Positions 49,470 to 61,184 of a stretch of DNA of 64,000 nt are shown piece by piece. How positions within the stretch are numbered: position 1 is the stretch's first letter; each line of letters opens with the position of its first letter. Where the stretch lies: positions 32,486,336 to 32,550,335 of the forward strand of contig CM046849.1 in NCBI GenBank assembly GCA_025618425.1, in the 5' to 3' direction. The stretch comes from Heliocidaris tuberculata. Lineage: Eukaryota > Echinodermata > Echinoidea > Camarodonta > Echinometridae. Both the position numbers and the translations under genes were made by a program. The notes beneath the pieces are model-generated. The model did no database searches, was not told where the DNA came from, and saw only the letters and a list, made by a program, of their open reading frames with translations.

Positions 49470-50913
49470 TACAGTATGTCCCAGTAAAAATTACAGTCGG
49501 CATTTGGGTATCGACTACGAAAGAAATCGTTTTGCAATATGTATAGTCATACTGGATTACGAAATCATAACTATTTCTCTACCAGTCAGTAAAGACCCCG
49601 TCCGATTTGGTCATGTAGTTACCAAGAAATAGGGATTTTTGTAAAGCATGTCGCGGGGCCCTTTCTTCCATCTTTTGTCACTTGAATGTTCTTGGCATCC
49701 ACATGAATGGAAATATTTTGTTCACATTAGACATGTTTACTAACATTCAAATTTTATGCATACCATTTTAACAAAGGTAAATGATCATGTAAATAATGTC
49801 TTCCTGAAAAGATCGAGACCAGTCATGTAATTAAACAAGTTCATAATTTTGTTTAATCATTCGCTTTCAATTACAAATGACCAACATCATACCTCCCAAA
49901 CATTTCTATTTTAGAGGATTGATTCCTATTTTTCGCCTTCAAACTAATGTGAGGAGCCCTAGATTCCTCTCTTTTCATGAAAAAAACTTTTGTGTTAAAA
50001 GCATTCGATATACACTGTATTCCTAATTTTGCCTCGTGAGATTCCTATTTTTTCCTATGGAAGGTTGGCAGCTATGCAACATGTTTTAACACTCTGAAAA
50101 CTGCTTATATTTTTGCATTCATGATTTATTTCGTTTTGGAAAACAATAGCCAAATGCCCTTTTATATAAGAACTACAAGAACGATGATAATTATGATGAT
50201 AAATGAAGCAGTACCATAACAATTGTAGCAGATGAAAACAAAACAGTAATTTCCTTTTCAAACCATTTCAAAGGTGTGTGGAATTGTTCACTGTGCTTGG
50301 TGCGTCTCCCTTGTGTCAAATCTTGAATGGAAGGGACTTATGACATATGGTGGTTGATCCAGTGTCCGAACACTTTTCAGAAAATCAACGATAGCAAATA
50401 AAATATGAAACGAATATCTGTCAAACTATACATAATGAATGCTCAAAGTCCTACAAAAAAAGAAGTTGATGGATTTTTAAAAGAAAACGTAGATTTAATA
50501 CGAAATTCCCTTCAGAGTGAACCCCTTCCCAACGACGCGGCGTTTTGGTCCCTTGAAAAAGGTACTGTATTTCCGAACGTGTGAAACCTATGGGAAAAAG
50601 ACACAACCTTTGTTTCAATAGTGTGGTTTTCATACGCGTAATCCCACGCGTATGAAAACCCATTTTAGGCGCTTAACTGTACACGTTCGGTAATAGAAAT
50701 CTGTTCGGAATTACAATCCTTGACTATATACGTTACAAAAATCCCCATTTCTTCGTAACTACTGATCCAAATCGGATGGGGTTTTTGCTGAGATAAAGAT
50801 ACATGTAATATTAGTTATAATTTTACAATCCTGAACCATATTAAGATTAATTTACAATTTTGAAAGCTATTGATGCTGAAAGTCCAATTGTAATTTTTCG
50901 GGGACATACTGTA
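49470..50913. mobile_element. mariner-like foldback element, 1.44 kb
   Basis: TA flanks CAGTATGTCCCAGTAAAAAT...TTTTTCGGGGACATACTG. The arms pair again at GGTCATGTAGTTAC/GTAACTACTGATCC and at AAATAGGGATTTTTGTAA and its inverse, roughly 230 bp each. A second family of the same design as 47005-48093 with different end sequence. A perfect hairpin lies inside (50624-50659). Confidence 0.8.
50624..50659. repeat. perfect 15-bp hairpin with ACGCGT cores
   Basis: GGTTTTCATACGCGT, a 6-base loop AATCCC, then ACGCGTATGAAAACC. Flanked at longer range by CCGAACGTGT and ACACGTTCGG, so it is the centre of an older foldback of about 130 bp. Confidence 0.85.
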
Positions 50914-51312
50914 TGATGTTCTTCCGAACAGACATGAAAAGAAGGAAAAAGCTCTCAAATTTTTGTTCATCTTTTATGTAGGAATCAACCTTATCTTTAA
51001 ACCCCGCCTAAGCATGCATGCTGAGTGCGTAGAGAGTTTGTCCTCAGATTAATGGGGTGTTCAAGGAACTAAATAAAAATAAAAATCTGTTTATATTATA
51101 AGTTTTTTTTTTCTTTCCCATTTTCAGTTCATGACCAGATTAATTTTGTTTCTTCACTTTGTTACATGATTAGAGCAATTTATAGGAACTGTTGGTTACC
51201 CCTTGGCTGTCCATAAATCAGTGGTGTAAGTTTAATATGGGCCTTTATTACCTATATCGGGTATTTTTAATCAAAATTCATATTTTGCGCGGTCCGTCCG
51301 CAAATGATCTAG

Positions 51313-51732
51313 TTCTGAGCCAAGGTTGCCAGAGTTGGCAGAATTCTGCTTTCTGGCAGAAATTTGACCGCTTTAGCATCTAGCATTATGCTAGGCATAA
51401 TTTGACAAAATTTAGCAGAATTTTAGCGTGATTTTGGTGTATTGTTTTTTTTTTTTTTGCTTGTCAGTAAATTTTTAATTTTTGAGTAAAAAGTCCCACC
51501 AAAAATGCTGATAACCTTTTTTTTTTTTTTTTTTTTGCTTGTCAGAGAATTTTTTAGTAAAAAGCCCTCCCAAAAACAAAAAATGGTATAACTTTTTTTT
51601 TTTTTTTTTTTTTTTGCTTGTCAGAGCATTTTTGAGTAAAATTTTGATTTAGCAGTAAAATTTTTTATTTTGCAGAATTTTCGCTGCTCCCTAGTAGAAA
51701 AGTATTTTTTATCTGGCCACACTGTTCTGAGC
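51313..51732. mobile_element. 404-bp hAT MITE (CAAGGTTGCCAGA ends) with tandem poly-T units
   Basis: The element 51321-51724 begins CAAGGTTGCCAGAG and ends TATCTGGCCACACTG. TTCTGAGC (51313-51320, 51725-51732) is a perfect 8-bp duplication. Inside, about 75-85 bp is repeated three times: a run of 12-22 T, GCTTGTCAGAGAATTTTT-like sequence, then AGTAAAAAGCCC-like sequence. Confidence 0.85.
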
Positions 51733-52128
51733 TGTCATCATTCCCTGATATTTTCCCTCTTCCGGGTTTCACCATTCACTTTGTATAGAAAAAGTGCGGT
51801 CAATATTAAGCCCGATTAACAGTGCTTTTATTACACAGTGCATACGCGCAGTATTGTGTACGCGTTAAAGAATATAGGCTTAAACAATGGATACGCGCGG
51901 TAACAATTTACGTCACAATTCACGTCACAAATCAGTCTTACGATTGATATCAATCGTAAGTCTATGGCAAACCATGTACTGAAGAGTTACAATTGATTGT
52001 AAGATTGATTGTATCTCTTTTGTTACAGGCCCCAAATCAGAGGGACTGACAGGCAAACAGACGTGTCTGTCATTGCTACAAAATAGGCATATACATGATA
52101 TAGGTAATAATAATAATATTGGCTGGCT

Positions 52129-52250
52129 CTACTTTCGGGGAATATCGAAAATGTTGCCCTTAAAAGAACCATATTGCCCTCGTCTTCGACTCTGGGCAAT
52201 ATGATTCTGTTGCGGGCAACATATTCTGATATCCCCCTCAAGGCCAGTCA
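52129..52250. mobile_element. small foldback MITE, copy 1
   Basis: GGCTGGCTCTACTTTCG at the left and GATATCCCCCTCAAGGCC at the right. Internally AATATCGAAAATGTTGCCC pairs partly with GGGCAACATATTCTGATAT, and CATATTGCCC with GGGCAATATG around TCTTCGACTC. An inverted copy lies at 58204-58320. Confidence 0.75.
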
Positions 52251-52585
52251 GTATTATATAACTGTTTATATAATTTATCTTATCTTATACAAACGGACCT
52301 CCTGTGACAAGGATCTGTATGTACAGAACGCGTCCCAATGTTTACGTTTGGTTCATGTACAGGTCAGAGGAACATATTACATGCATGGATGTTCGTGAAA
52401 AGGTGATATGTTGTCCTAAAAAATCTTAATTGGTGTTATAATCAAAGTGTGAGCGTTATACTAAGCAGCAAATGCGGAATTTTAGATGTCTATTGATCAG
52501 GAACTCTCCAGAAATTGTAGAACGCCCCTTTTTCTCGCAGGCACACGATCCAGTGTTTTAGCCTCCTCCAGATTCATTCATCTTT

Positions 52586-52772
52586 AACACGATAAAAACT
52601 ACTTTCGAAAAATAAACTCAAGGGCAATTTCAAAGGCCTATTGTACTGCCCATAGAAATCAGGTTCGGATTACGTAATACGCCATTGTAATGTTCGCACA
52701 TTTCTAAAGGAGTTAGACAGGGCTATTGAAATTGCCTTCAGTTGATTTTTCGAAAATAGTTTTTATCGTGTT
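52586..52772. mobile_element. 187-bp foldback MITE, copy 2
   Basis: AACACGATAAAAACTACTTTC at the left and GAAAATAGTTTTTATCGTGTT at the right, arms about 50 bp. Very close to 26504-26689 through the loop. Both complete ends are present here, which defines the family's full length. Confidence 0.85.
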
Positions 52773-53122
52773 TTTTACGAATTTGAAACACTTTGCTCCT
52801 CAACTGGGGTTCGAAGAACAAACACCGTATCGTCTAAACCGGTGGACAAGTTCACAGCTAGATTCGGGTACGTTTAGAATGTAAGTACTCAAATTTGCAG
52901 TTTCCATCTTGTAAAATATGATATTCTCAGAGTAAGGTATAAAAGACTTTATGATGTATTTTACCTGACTGCTATAAAGCAAGTGTATGCTTGTAAGTAG
53001 GCCTAAACAATTACTCGCTGTGTTTCCCTAGTGTCTCAGACAAATAAGGGATAGGGCAGTAATAGAGATAGCATTGATTACAGGCCTATGTTTATCCACG
53101 TCAGGTTCTGGACTTGAATATA

Positions 53123-53124
<2 letters not shown>

Positions 53125-53188
<64 letters not shown>

Positions 53189-53212
53189 GCGCGCGTGTGT
53201 GTGTGTGTGTGT
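53125..53212. repeat. (TA)n(TG)n microsatellite
   Basis: About 15 TA units followed by about 28 TG units with a GCGCGC interruption, about 200 bases upstream of the SDR gene 2 coding start. Alternating purine-pyrimidine DNA of this type can adopt Z-form. Confidence 0.95.
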
Positions 53213-53417
53213 AATTCACTCTATGTTGTTTTTCTGTGTCAGAGTTGTTGTACTTAGTAAAAAAAAGATAATTAAAAAACAGATAAGAAATAAAAAATGA
53301 AAAAAACAAAACAAAAACGCACTAGATGCATGTCTCGCAAGTGAGATTTCTTTTTTTCAGTTGCACAATATCTAATCCTATTGCTATTTTGTTTGTTCGA
53401 TTTCAGCTGGAGGCAAC

Positions 53418-56400
53418 ATGTCTTTTCTTCTAATACTGTTCGGTTTGACTGTTGCTGTCATCTTAGCCAGAGTAATCGAATACTGGTTGAGGAGACCCTA
53501 CATCGATGATATAACGAAGGACAAGTAAGCTTATTTTAGAGAAAAGTGGAGTTCTGGGAAAGGTTAAAAATAATTTGTGAGCTTTCTCATTCCTTTTATG
53601 TCAGTTTACCAGAACATCGTAGTAGAAATGTCCCCTGAGAAGGAGTGCTCTTCAAATGCCCTCATTTCGAAATATGACGGGAAATAGGTGAAGTAATACA
53701 GAAAACTTCCATCGGTTGGGGGTAATCATGCAATAGCTGAAGTGTTCGGGCCGAACATTCATGCCACATGTGTAGGGGCGGATACAGGGTTTTGTATAAG
53801 GGGGGGGGGGGGCACACAAATGCAGGATTGTACACTTTGGGAAACTGCTTTGAGGGAGACCCGTATTTTTTTTGGTCTCGCCAGTTCTCCAAAAGTCGCT
53901 GAGTGGGGGGGGGGGGGGGGGGGGTGGTTATGGTGGGATCCAGTTTCCCTCCCTAATTCTCTGAGAAGCAAACAAAAAAAAAGTTTTCTGTTCAAAGGGG
54001 GGGGGGGGGGGACAATCAAAAAAAGAGGGGGCACAATTCATTGTTTTCTTTAAAAGGGGGGGGGGGTTTGCACGGGCCGGGATCCCCCCCCCCCCTAAAT
54101 CCGCCACTGCACATGTGTGTGCAGTCCCATGCATATACTCATTTCTGTGTGCAGTGTATGTGCTTTCAAGCGAGATCGAGTCAATTTCTTATCATTTGAC
54201 AGTGGCGTAAGCCTATCTACGGGGGGGGGGGGGGGGGCAGGAGGCAGGGGGAGAAAATAAATAAAATCATAATTCTTAAGGATTATGCACTCCCAAACTG
54301 CTGGGTAATTTCATTAGAAATACAGATTTTGAGGGTATAAAATGCGAAAATTCTAAAGCTCGGTTGCTTTGTTCCCTCGCATGATTATTCAGGATCTCGT
54401 AATGTCGGACAGCGATAGGCCTACACATTGAACGAGGGTGTACAGAGAGAACTCCCTTCTAAATTAATCATTGATAGAAACTAAACACAGTTAAAGATAG
54501 GCAAGGAACACAATCTACAGTGGCCTAGAAGTCAAAAGTTTGTGTTCAGTGTAAACCGTAGTAGCAATATATTATTAATTCCTGTATCTGTAACACTAGT
54601 ATTTATGTACAGATTTCTACAGAAATATACATGCAGCTGTTATTTTAAAGCATATCCTTGTACAGTGCAATATTAGAGTCTCAGTTGTCAGGAGTTTTGT
54701 AAAAGTGATTGGTATTTACAGATAGTCTGGGAGCCTGTCCCGAAATAGTCACCCCATTTTACATACGAGATTTGACCCCTTAAAGTTACTTAGACTATCC
54801 ATGTCTTTCACAAAAAGCTTGTCAGCTCGAACGAAGCCGCCGGGTTTGGTCCCCAGAGCCCCCCAAAGGGGGCCCAAAGTCGGGTCGATTTCAACCCATC
54901 TAACATATGTGCCAAACTTTGTCAGAAGGAAGGTGTATGACTATACATTACCAAAGTACCAAAAGTGACAAAATTTCCCGTCGGGATGGGTTGTCAGACC
55001 GCCCCTAAAAGTTGGGGCAATTTTTTCCCCTTAAGGCCCATGGACCAAATTTTGTCAGAAGGAAGAATTATGGGTGTACATTACAAAAAATATAAAAACT
55101 TACAAAAAATTCCATCGGGAAGGGGGTGTAACACGCCCCTGAAAAAACACCAAAGTGCCCCTAAACCCAGCTTTGCTGCCCAAAATGCTCTGGATGTAGA
55201 GAAAAACCATTTTTAGGCTTTACAACCTTAATAACTCCAAAGTGTCTCTTTCAATTCATGTCAAATTTACCTAGTACAATATTGAATATTGTAACCTTCA
55301 TGGGGTGAAATATGGTGTCAAATGATTATTTAAATAATAAGTTATTAAATTTTGAAAATTGTATTGCTTTCTCAAAAGTAGTCAAATGATATTGTCAGGA
55401 TTATGTAAACACACCCATCGTCCATCTGCACCTGTTTGACAAGACATAATAGAGGAGCTTGTTAAGTATCTGGGCTATGTGGCTGCCATGCTGAAATCTA
55501 TCATTCATGTGTTAATTACACAAACACCTAGCTTGCAAGCTTTCTATTATGCCTTGCCAAACAGGCGCAGATTGACAATGGGTGTGTTTACATTATCCTG
55601 ACAATATCATTTGACTACTTTTGAGAAAGCAGTACAATTTTTACAATTTAATAAATTATTATTGAAATGATCATTTGACACCAAATTTCATCCCATGAAG
55701 GTTACAATATTCAATATTGTATTAGGTAAATTTGACATGAATTGAATGAGATACTTTGGAGTTATTAAGGTTGTAAACTCCAAAAATGTTTTTTTCTCTA
55801 CATCCAGAGCATTTTGGGCAGCAAAGCTTAGTTAAGGGGCACTTTGGTGTTTTTTCAGGGGCGTGTTAAACCCCCTTTTCCGATGGAAATTTTTGTAAGT
55901 TTTTATATTTTTGTAATGTACACCCATAACTCTTCCTTCTGACAAAATTTGGTCCATGGACCTTAAGGGGAAGAATTTGCCCCAGTTTTTAGGGGCGGTC
56001 TGACAACCCATCCCGACGGAAAGTTTTGTCAGTTTTGGTGTTCTGTTAATGTATAGTCATACACCTTCATTCTGAAAAAGTTTGGCGTATATGTTAGATG
56101 GGTTGAAATCGAACTGACTTGGGGGCTCCTTTGGGGGCCAAACCCGGCGGCTTTGTTCGAGCTGACAAGCTTTTTGTGAATGACATGCATGGTCTTAGCA
56201 ACTTTAAGGGGTCAAATCTCATACGTAAAATGGGATGACTATTTCGGGACAGGCTCCTCTCCTAAGACCTTATGTTCTACCTGATACTAGCGAGCTTACG
56301 ATTTCAGGACGGGAACCTTTGAAGACGGGGAGTCGAGCGAAAAATCGATGTGCGCATGCGCGACTCGGAGTATTTCTCCGTCCTGATTGATTTCAGGACG

Positions 56401-59400
56401 GTTCTCGGGCGAAATAGCGTCCGGTCTGAACACTGCAGTGCGTCGCCGTCCACTTGTTCGTAACTTGATTGGAAAACAAGACGGGGAGAGTGCGAGGCCA
56501 TCACAGTCGGTTAACTCTCTCCCGTCGTGTTGCTCTCCCGTCCCGTTTCGTAAGCTCCCGACTATCTGCATGCCACTATCTCATCTAACTCCTCTTTCTC
56601 TCTCCCACTTTCCTTCTTTCCCCCTTTTTTTTCATTGGTTGGCCTTTTGCTTTCCACTATGCATTGTTTGCATATGTATATTCATTGTATGATCATTTTA
56701 TTTGTGATGAAGACGTCAACTGAAGCTTTGCGTATGACGACCCCTTTTTCTATATAGACCCCACATGCGGAAAGATTGTAAATTTGTGAAGATGGACATT
56801 TATTTGGAAATAAATGAATATCAAAAATCAAAATCAAAATATCATAACCAGCAATATCTGCGATGAAAGACTGCATTAAATAAATGCTACCATTGTAATA
56901 AAGAGGTTTTCAACTTTCTAGATTGTTAAGTTTGAAAATCTCTTTTGTATCGGTGGTAGCAATTAATAAACACACGCATGCGTTTATACTGACCATAGAT
57001 ACTACCACAGTACCGTAATTGTATTAAGTAGAGCTCATCTGCAAAACACGAAGTGCTGTCAATACTGATGCGATGAACAACTAAAGTGACCCATTTATTT
57101 CGTTAACAATTTTTTGGTCTGTTTCAATGGTTTAAACAATAACAGTTGTAATAACGGTGGATTCTTATATAGCGCTCATGTCGGTCACGTTGTTGTGACG
57201 CTCTTGGCGCTCCCAACATTATTACCCCGTTCATAGCCGAGCGGCCAAATATGTGGCATATCGAGCACCCATTTACACCAGGATGGAGAGTGGCATTTTT
57301 TTGCCTAACTTTCTATATCATTGACTATACACACATCTCTCTTAATCTTTGGTCTCCCCCTCTCTCCCCCTCTCTCCCCGTTTATCTCTCCCCATTCCTC
57401 TTTCTCCCCTTTCCTCTTTCCATCCATCTTCCTCTTTCTCATTCTCACCCACTTTCTAGTAACATTCACGGGACTGTAGATCACAAGGTACGGGTTTCGA
57501 TTCCCTGCCACGGCAATAATGTCCTTTGGCAAGACGTTAATCTACATTTGCCACACTCCACCCAGGTGAAGTAAATGGGTACCAGGTAGGAAGAAATTCC
57601 TTGAATGCTTGAACACCTTATAACAGTCGCTCGATTAAATCCGATTGCAGTGCCCTCAGGGAGAACAGTATTGTGGTTTCGAAACTTTAAGTTAGCGAAA
57701 CTTAAATTTAACGAAACAACAACTCACTAACCACGACGAGGGTTCACATGGGCCCGAAACAACGATGCTCATTGTTCTGAAACTACAAGCCGAGCGATCG
57801 TCGTTGTTAATACCGGAAGTATAGATACCGATTGTGAGTACGGTACTCATACAGTTCCTGTGTTCATAATTCGTGCGAAGGGTATGGCCCGGAAGTTTAA
57901 CATGATCAGCGAGGTCATCGTTAACTACAAGCTCGCGAAACTTCAAATTTATTCTGTCCACACTGTCCGAAACTGCGACGGAGGACCACCACTGCTCGTG
58001 GTTACGGCCTTAACCACGAGCTCGCTTGTGGCAAGTAAACTGAAATTTTCGAAACTACGAGTCCGTTCATACGGTCTGAAACTACAAGATAACTACAAGT
58101 TAACTTAAAGTTTTGAAACTACAAGCGAAACTTATAGTTTAGCTCCCATCTTGTGAACCTGACTTATATACTGACGAGGCTACCTTGGGTAAACAAGACA
58201 TTATTATACAGGATGGCCTTGAGGGGGATATCAGAATTGCCTACAACAAAATCACATTGCCCCGAGTCGAAGACGAGGGCAATATTTTCGATATTCCACG
58301 AAAGTAGAGCCAGCCAATATTATCATTATCATTATTCATATCACGTAAATGCCAACTTTTAAGCAACTACAAACAAGTCTGTTTGCATGTCAGTCACTCT
58401 ATAATTACAGATAATCAGGCATGTACTCTGAGCCGAGCATACGCGTACCCATTGTACTGTGCGTAAGAACTTTTTTTTTTACTCCGCGCATATTAGGGAC
58501 TTCCCAAAGTTCCCAGATGGAAGACGAGACAAAATATGGGAAGTCGTGGTCGTTTTACACAGTGTCAGTGGGAAATCAGGGGATTTACCGGAAGAAGCAG
58601 TACATCTATTGCCCGCTGTCATCGAGAGGAGGCAAAATACGCGATTTTAATTGCACAATTAAGCTGAGAGGTCTGATATAAATAATGATTATTATTATCA
58701 TATTCCTTCTTCAGGTATGTATTTATCACTGGTTGTGATACAGGATTCGGTAATAAGCTCGCTAAGCAGCTTGATATCAAGGGTGTTCACGTGATCGCCT
58801 CGTGTCTGACAGAGAAAGGTCGCATTGACCTTGATGATGTAACTTCTGAACGGGTCAAGACCTTGATCTTGGACGTCTCTAATCATGAGAGTGTCACCAG
58901 AGCATATGAAGAAGTGAAGAAGATCATACCGCATCAGTCAGGTATGATCAATTTAAGTTTTCCATGTCCCAATCAGCCACCTGAAATACACTCTCGGACC
59001 AAAATCTATTGAGGAAATGTTAAAGCATTATGTTTTGAGTGTTTTCTTGTGATGTAGAAATTTAGGAAAACAGTTTCTAATTGCAATTAATTGTTCACTA
59101 ACGAGATGATAATTATTTCATGTCTGGACAAGTATCCTAGTAACCTGACCCTCGAACAGTTTTCAACAACCAAAGACTATGGAGATGATTTACGACATTT
59201 GTTTGGTGTCATACTTTTGCTAAACGTATTGAAATTCACATGCTCACTCAATAAAGTCATTATTTACTTAAATACTGGCATCAATTTAAGTATCTTGGAT
59301 TGTGGATGTTACGATAAATGGTAAGAAGCAATTCTTCATTTGGAATCACTTTGTTTTCTCTTGCTCTAAACTATACAGCACTGTGGGGCGTGGTCAATAA

Positions 59401-61184
59401 CGCAGGTATATCCAACCTGCCTGGTTTTCTTGAGTGGAGCAAACGAGAGGACTACGAGAAAGTTTTTGCGGTAAACCTTTTTGGCGTCATAGATGTTACG
59501 CTGACGTTCTTACCACTCCTCAAGAAAAGCAACGGTCGATTGGTCAATGTTGCCAGCACTGCAGGAAGAATAGCTGCTATACCCGGAGGCTACTGCGAGT
59601 CTAAGTTCGCCGCGGAAGCGTTCTCTGACATCGTTCGGTATGACTCTGGTCTTTCCCATTTCAAATACCATGTTAGATTTGGATACAAACTTTCTGATGG
59701 ATCCGGTAATATAAATAGACGTAGAACACTCTTACCAGGGAAACGTCAGCCACATCTCAGCCCTTTTGAACTGTTCTTCGAAACTTTGTTTTAATTTACG
59801 ATTACATGCAATTGTTTCAAATTCAATCAAAATTTCCCTAAAAATGCATATTTTTATAACATGTTTCCTATGCAATACATGCTTAAATTCCCCTTCAATC
59901 CAATCCCCCGAAATCCTGAAAATAAAAATAATCAATTGATATTCCTTGTTAATGCTATTAACTATTGCATATGAATGATAGTCCACTTATTACACTCATA
60001 AGCCATCAACACTGTCTTCTCTCTGCTTTCTTCAAATATACGATTCGTACATGCCATTGAAAATATGATTTTGTTTTTTCAGGAGAGAGCGCAAGCATTT
60101 CGGTTATGACTTCAAAGTAAGCATTATTGAACCTGGGTTCTTTGCCACACCTCTAGCTGCGAAAGATAACTTGTCACACAGTGTCACGTCCGCCTGGAAC
60201 AGGCTTTCTGAAGATGAGAAAAGGGTTTTTCCCGAATCAATGCTTCATGAATGTAAGAACTGATTTTTACATAAAGGTATACGATGTTATCATGTGCTTG
60301 CACTAGTGTTTCCTTTTGCCAAGTCATTGTTTTAATATTACACACATGCATCTGATCAAAGTTAATTTCAAATACTCTTATCTTTAATAAACTTGTGCGT
60401 TTACAGTATTATGATAACGGTAGTGTAACCCATTTAACTTGAAATAAAAGCTCAACAGTTATTCCCAAACAAACTAGAAAAATGGAAAATGAAAGAAAGA
60501 AGAAGCAAATTACAGCAGACAGTTGGGATTTAATTTTTTTTTGGAAAAAGAATCATGTATTTGTAGAAATGATGATGGTGTATTGATAAGTTATAAGTTC
60601 ATAGAATTAGGAGATCATTGAATTAAACGAATAAATAAAATATAATAATTTGATTAAGTTTTTGAAGACTCTCTCCCTCTTTCTCATATAAACGAGAACA
60701 TAAAAGAAAGACGACTTGACATACATCAAAACAAATCGAACTGAGATTTAAAGTTAATTTGAAAAATATATGTATGCATAACTAAAACAGATTTAAATCA
60801 CAGAGCTGAAGAAAAGAAGAGATTGTTTCACATTAGTTTCTATATGTTCTTCGAGTCATTCCAACTATGTTGAAAGAATATCGTAGAGTTACACAAATCG
60901 CGCATTATCTCTATAACGTGAATGAGAATATTTATCGTGTCAGTATCATCGTATGAACAATGTTTTGCTTTTCTGTCTTATATCTGACTACAGTTATCGA
61001 CGAGAAAGCCACCCTCATCAGTTCCATGGCTACTCGGGATATCACGAAAGTAACTGACGTCATCGAGCATGCGCTGTTCTCCAAGTGGCCTCGGACAAGA
61101 TACAGTGTGGGGTGGGATGCCAAACTGATCTGGGTACCTCTTTCGTATTTACCAACTTGGATTCAAGACAGACTATATCGTTAA
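53418..61184 (+). CDS. short-chain dehydrogenase, RDH/HSD17B6-like, gene 2
   Basis: Five exons: 53418-53524, 58715-58941, 59379-59637, 60083-60252 and 60994-61184, intron phases 2,1,2,1, exactly as in gene 1; 317 residues. N-terminal membrane segment (about 3-18), TGCDTGFG at 41-48, NNAG at 118-121, catalytic S171, Y183 and K187 in YCESK, then IIEPG and the C-terminal [18 protein letters not shown] segment. Expected to be an ER-anchored NAD-dependent oxidoreductase of the retinol/17-beta-hydroxysteroid dehydrogenase branch; substrate unknown. It differs from gene 1 by about one residue in nine in exon 2, but far more in exon 4, near the substrate-binding loop. Exon 4 start is set by the CAG acceptor before GAGAGAGCGC. 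Intron 1 is 5.2 kb and packed with mobile elements. The gene looks intact. Confidence 0.9.
53765..54117. mobile_element. hAT MITE, complete, in SDR gene 2 intron 1
   Basis: The element 53773-54109 starts TAGGGGCGGATACAGGG and ends TAAATCCGCCACTG. CACATGTG (53765-53772, 54110-54117) is a perfect 8-bp duplication. It contains AGGGAGACCCGTATTTTTTT, AAAAGTCGCTGAGTG, G runs and CTAATTCTCTGAGAAGC, matching 37666-37921 and (in reverse) 41763. Confidence 0.9.
54200..54260. mobile_element. lone hAT-type end
   Basis: CAGTGGCGTAAGCC followed by a run of about 18 G. No matching right end found nearby. Confidence 0.45.
54723..56258. mobile_element. 1.5-kb foldback element (GGAGCCTGTCCCG ends) in SDR gene 2 intron 1
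   Basis: GAGCCTGTCCCGAAATAGTC at the left and GACTATTTCGGGACAGGCTC at the right. The two arms (54723-about 55470 and about 55520-56258) are inverse copies almost to the centre, including AACCCATCTAACATATG, GGTCCATG, CTGGATGTAGAG and ATATTGTCAGGAT with their inverses. Fragments of the ends lie at 29646-29795 and 41683-41756. No clear target duplication and no coding frame conserved between the arms. Confidence 0.85.
56290..56565. mobile_element. GC-rich foldback MITE
   Basis: GCGAGCTTACGATTTCAGGACGGGA at the left faces TCCCGTCCCGTTTCGTAAGCTC at the right. Inner CCGTCCTGATTGATTTCAGGACGG is itself a palindrome. GC content is clearly higher than the neighbours. Confidence 0.7.
57140..57300 (-). 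mobile_element. SINE 3' portion, minus strand
   Basis: Read on the minus strand: TGCCACTCTCCATCCTGG, GTAAATGGGTGC, then GGTAATAATGTTGGGAGCGC, and finally GAGCGCTATATAAGAATCC. This order (CCA..CTCCA.CC.GGTG.AAATGGGT, then TATATA next to GCGC) is what I recall for tRNA-derived SINEs of sea urchins. Confidence 0.55.
57465..57660 (+). mobile_element. tRNA-derived SINE fragment
   Basis: GGGACTGTAGATCACAAGGT then GGGTTTCGATTCCCTGCC (a B-box-like pol III element with one extra T), then TTGCCACACTCCACCCAGGTG, AAATGGGTACCAGGTAGG and an unrelated tail. No A box or full cloverleaf is seen, so this is a 5'-damaged SINE, not a tRNA gene. It faces the minus-strand copy at 57140-57300 across a CT-rich stretch. 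Confidence 0.65.
57660..58145. repeat. GAAACTACAAG-rich imperfect foldback
   Basis: The words GAAACTACAAG, CGAAACTT and their inverses (CTTAAAGTTT, AGTTTCG) recur at least eight times, with CTACAAGCTCGCGAAACTT and CACGAGCTCGCTTGTGG in the middle. It looks like a degenerate foldback with short internal repeats. Confidence 0.55.
58204..58320. mobile_element. small foldback MITE, copy 2 (inverted)
   Basis: GGCCTTGAGGGGGATATC...CGAAAGTAGAGCCAGCC is the inverse of 52129-52250, including GAGTCGAAGACGAGGGC. Confidence 0.75.

Noticed and set aside
52800..52870. Possible tRNA or SINE head (GGTTCGAAG, ACCGGTGG)
   Set aside because: A B-box-like word is present, but no A box, acceptor stem or cloverleaf can be drawn on either strand.
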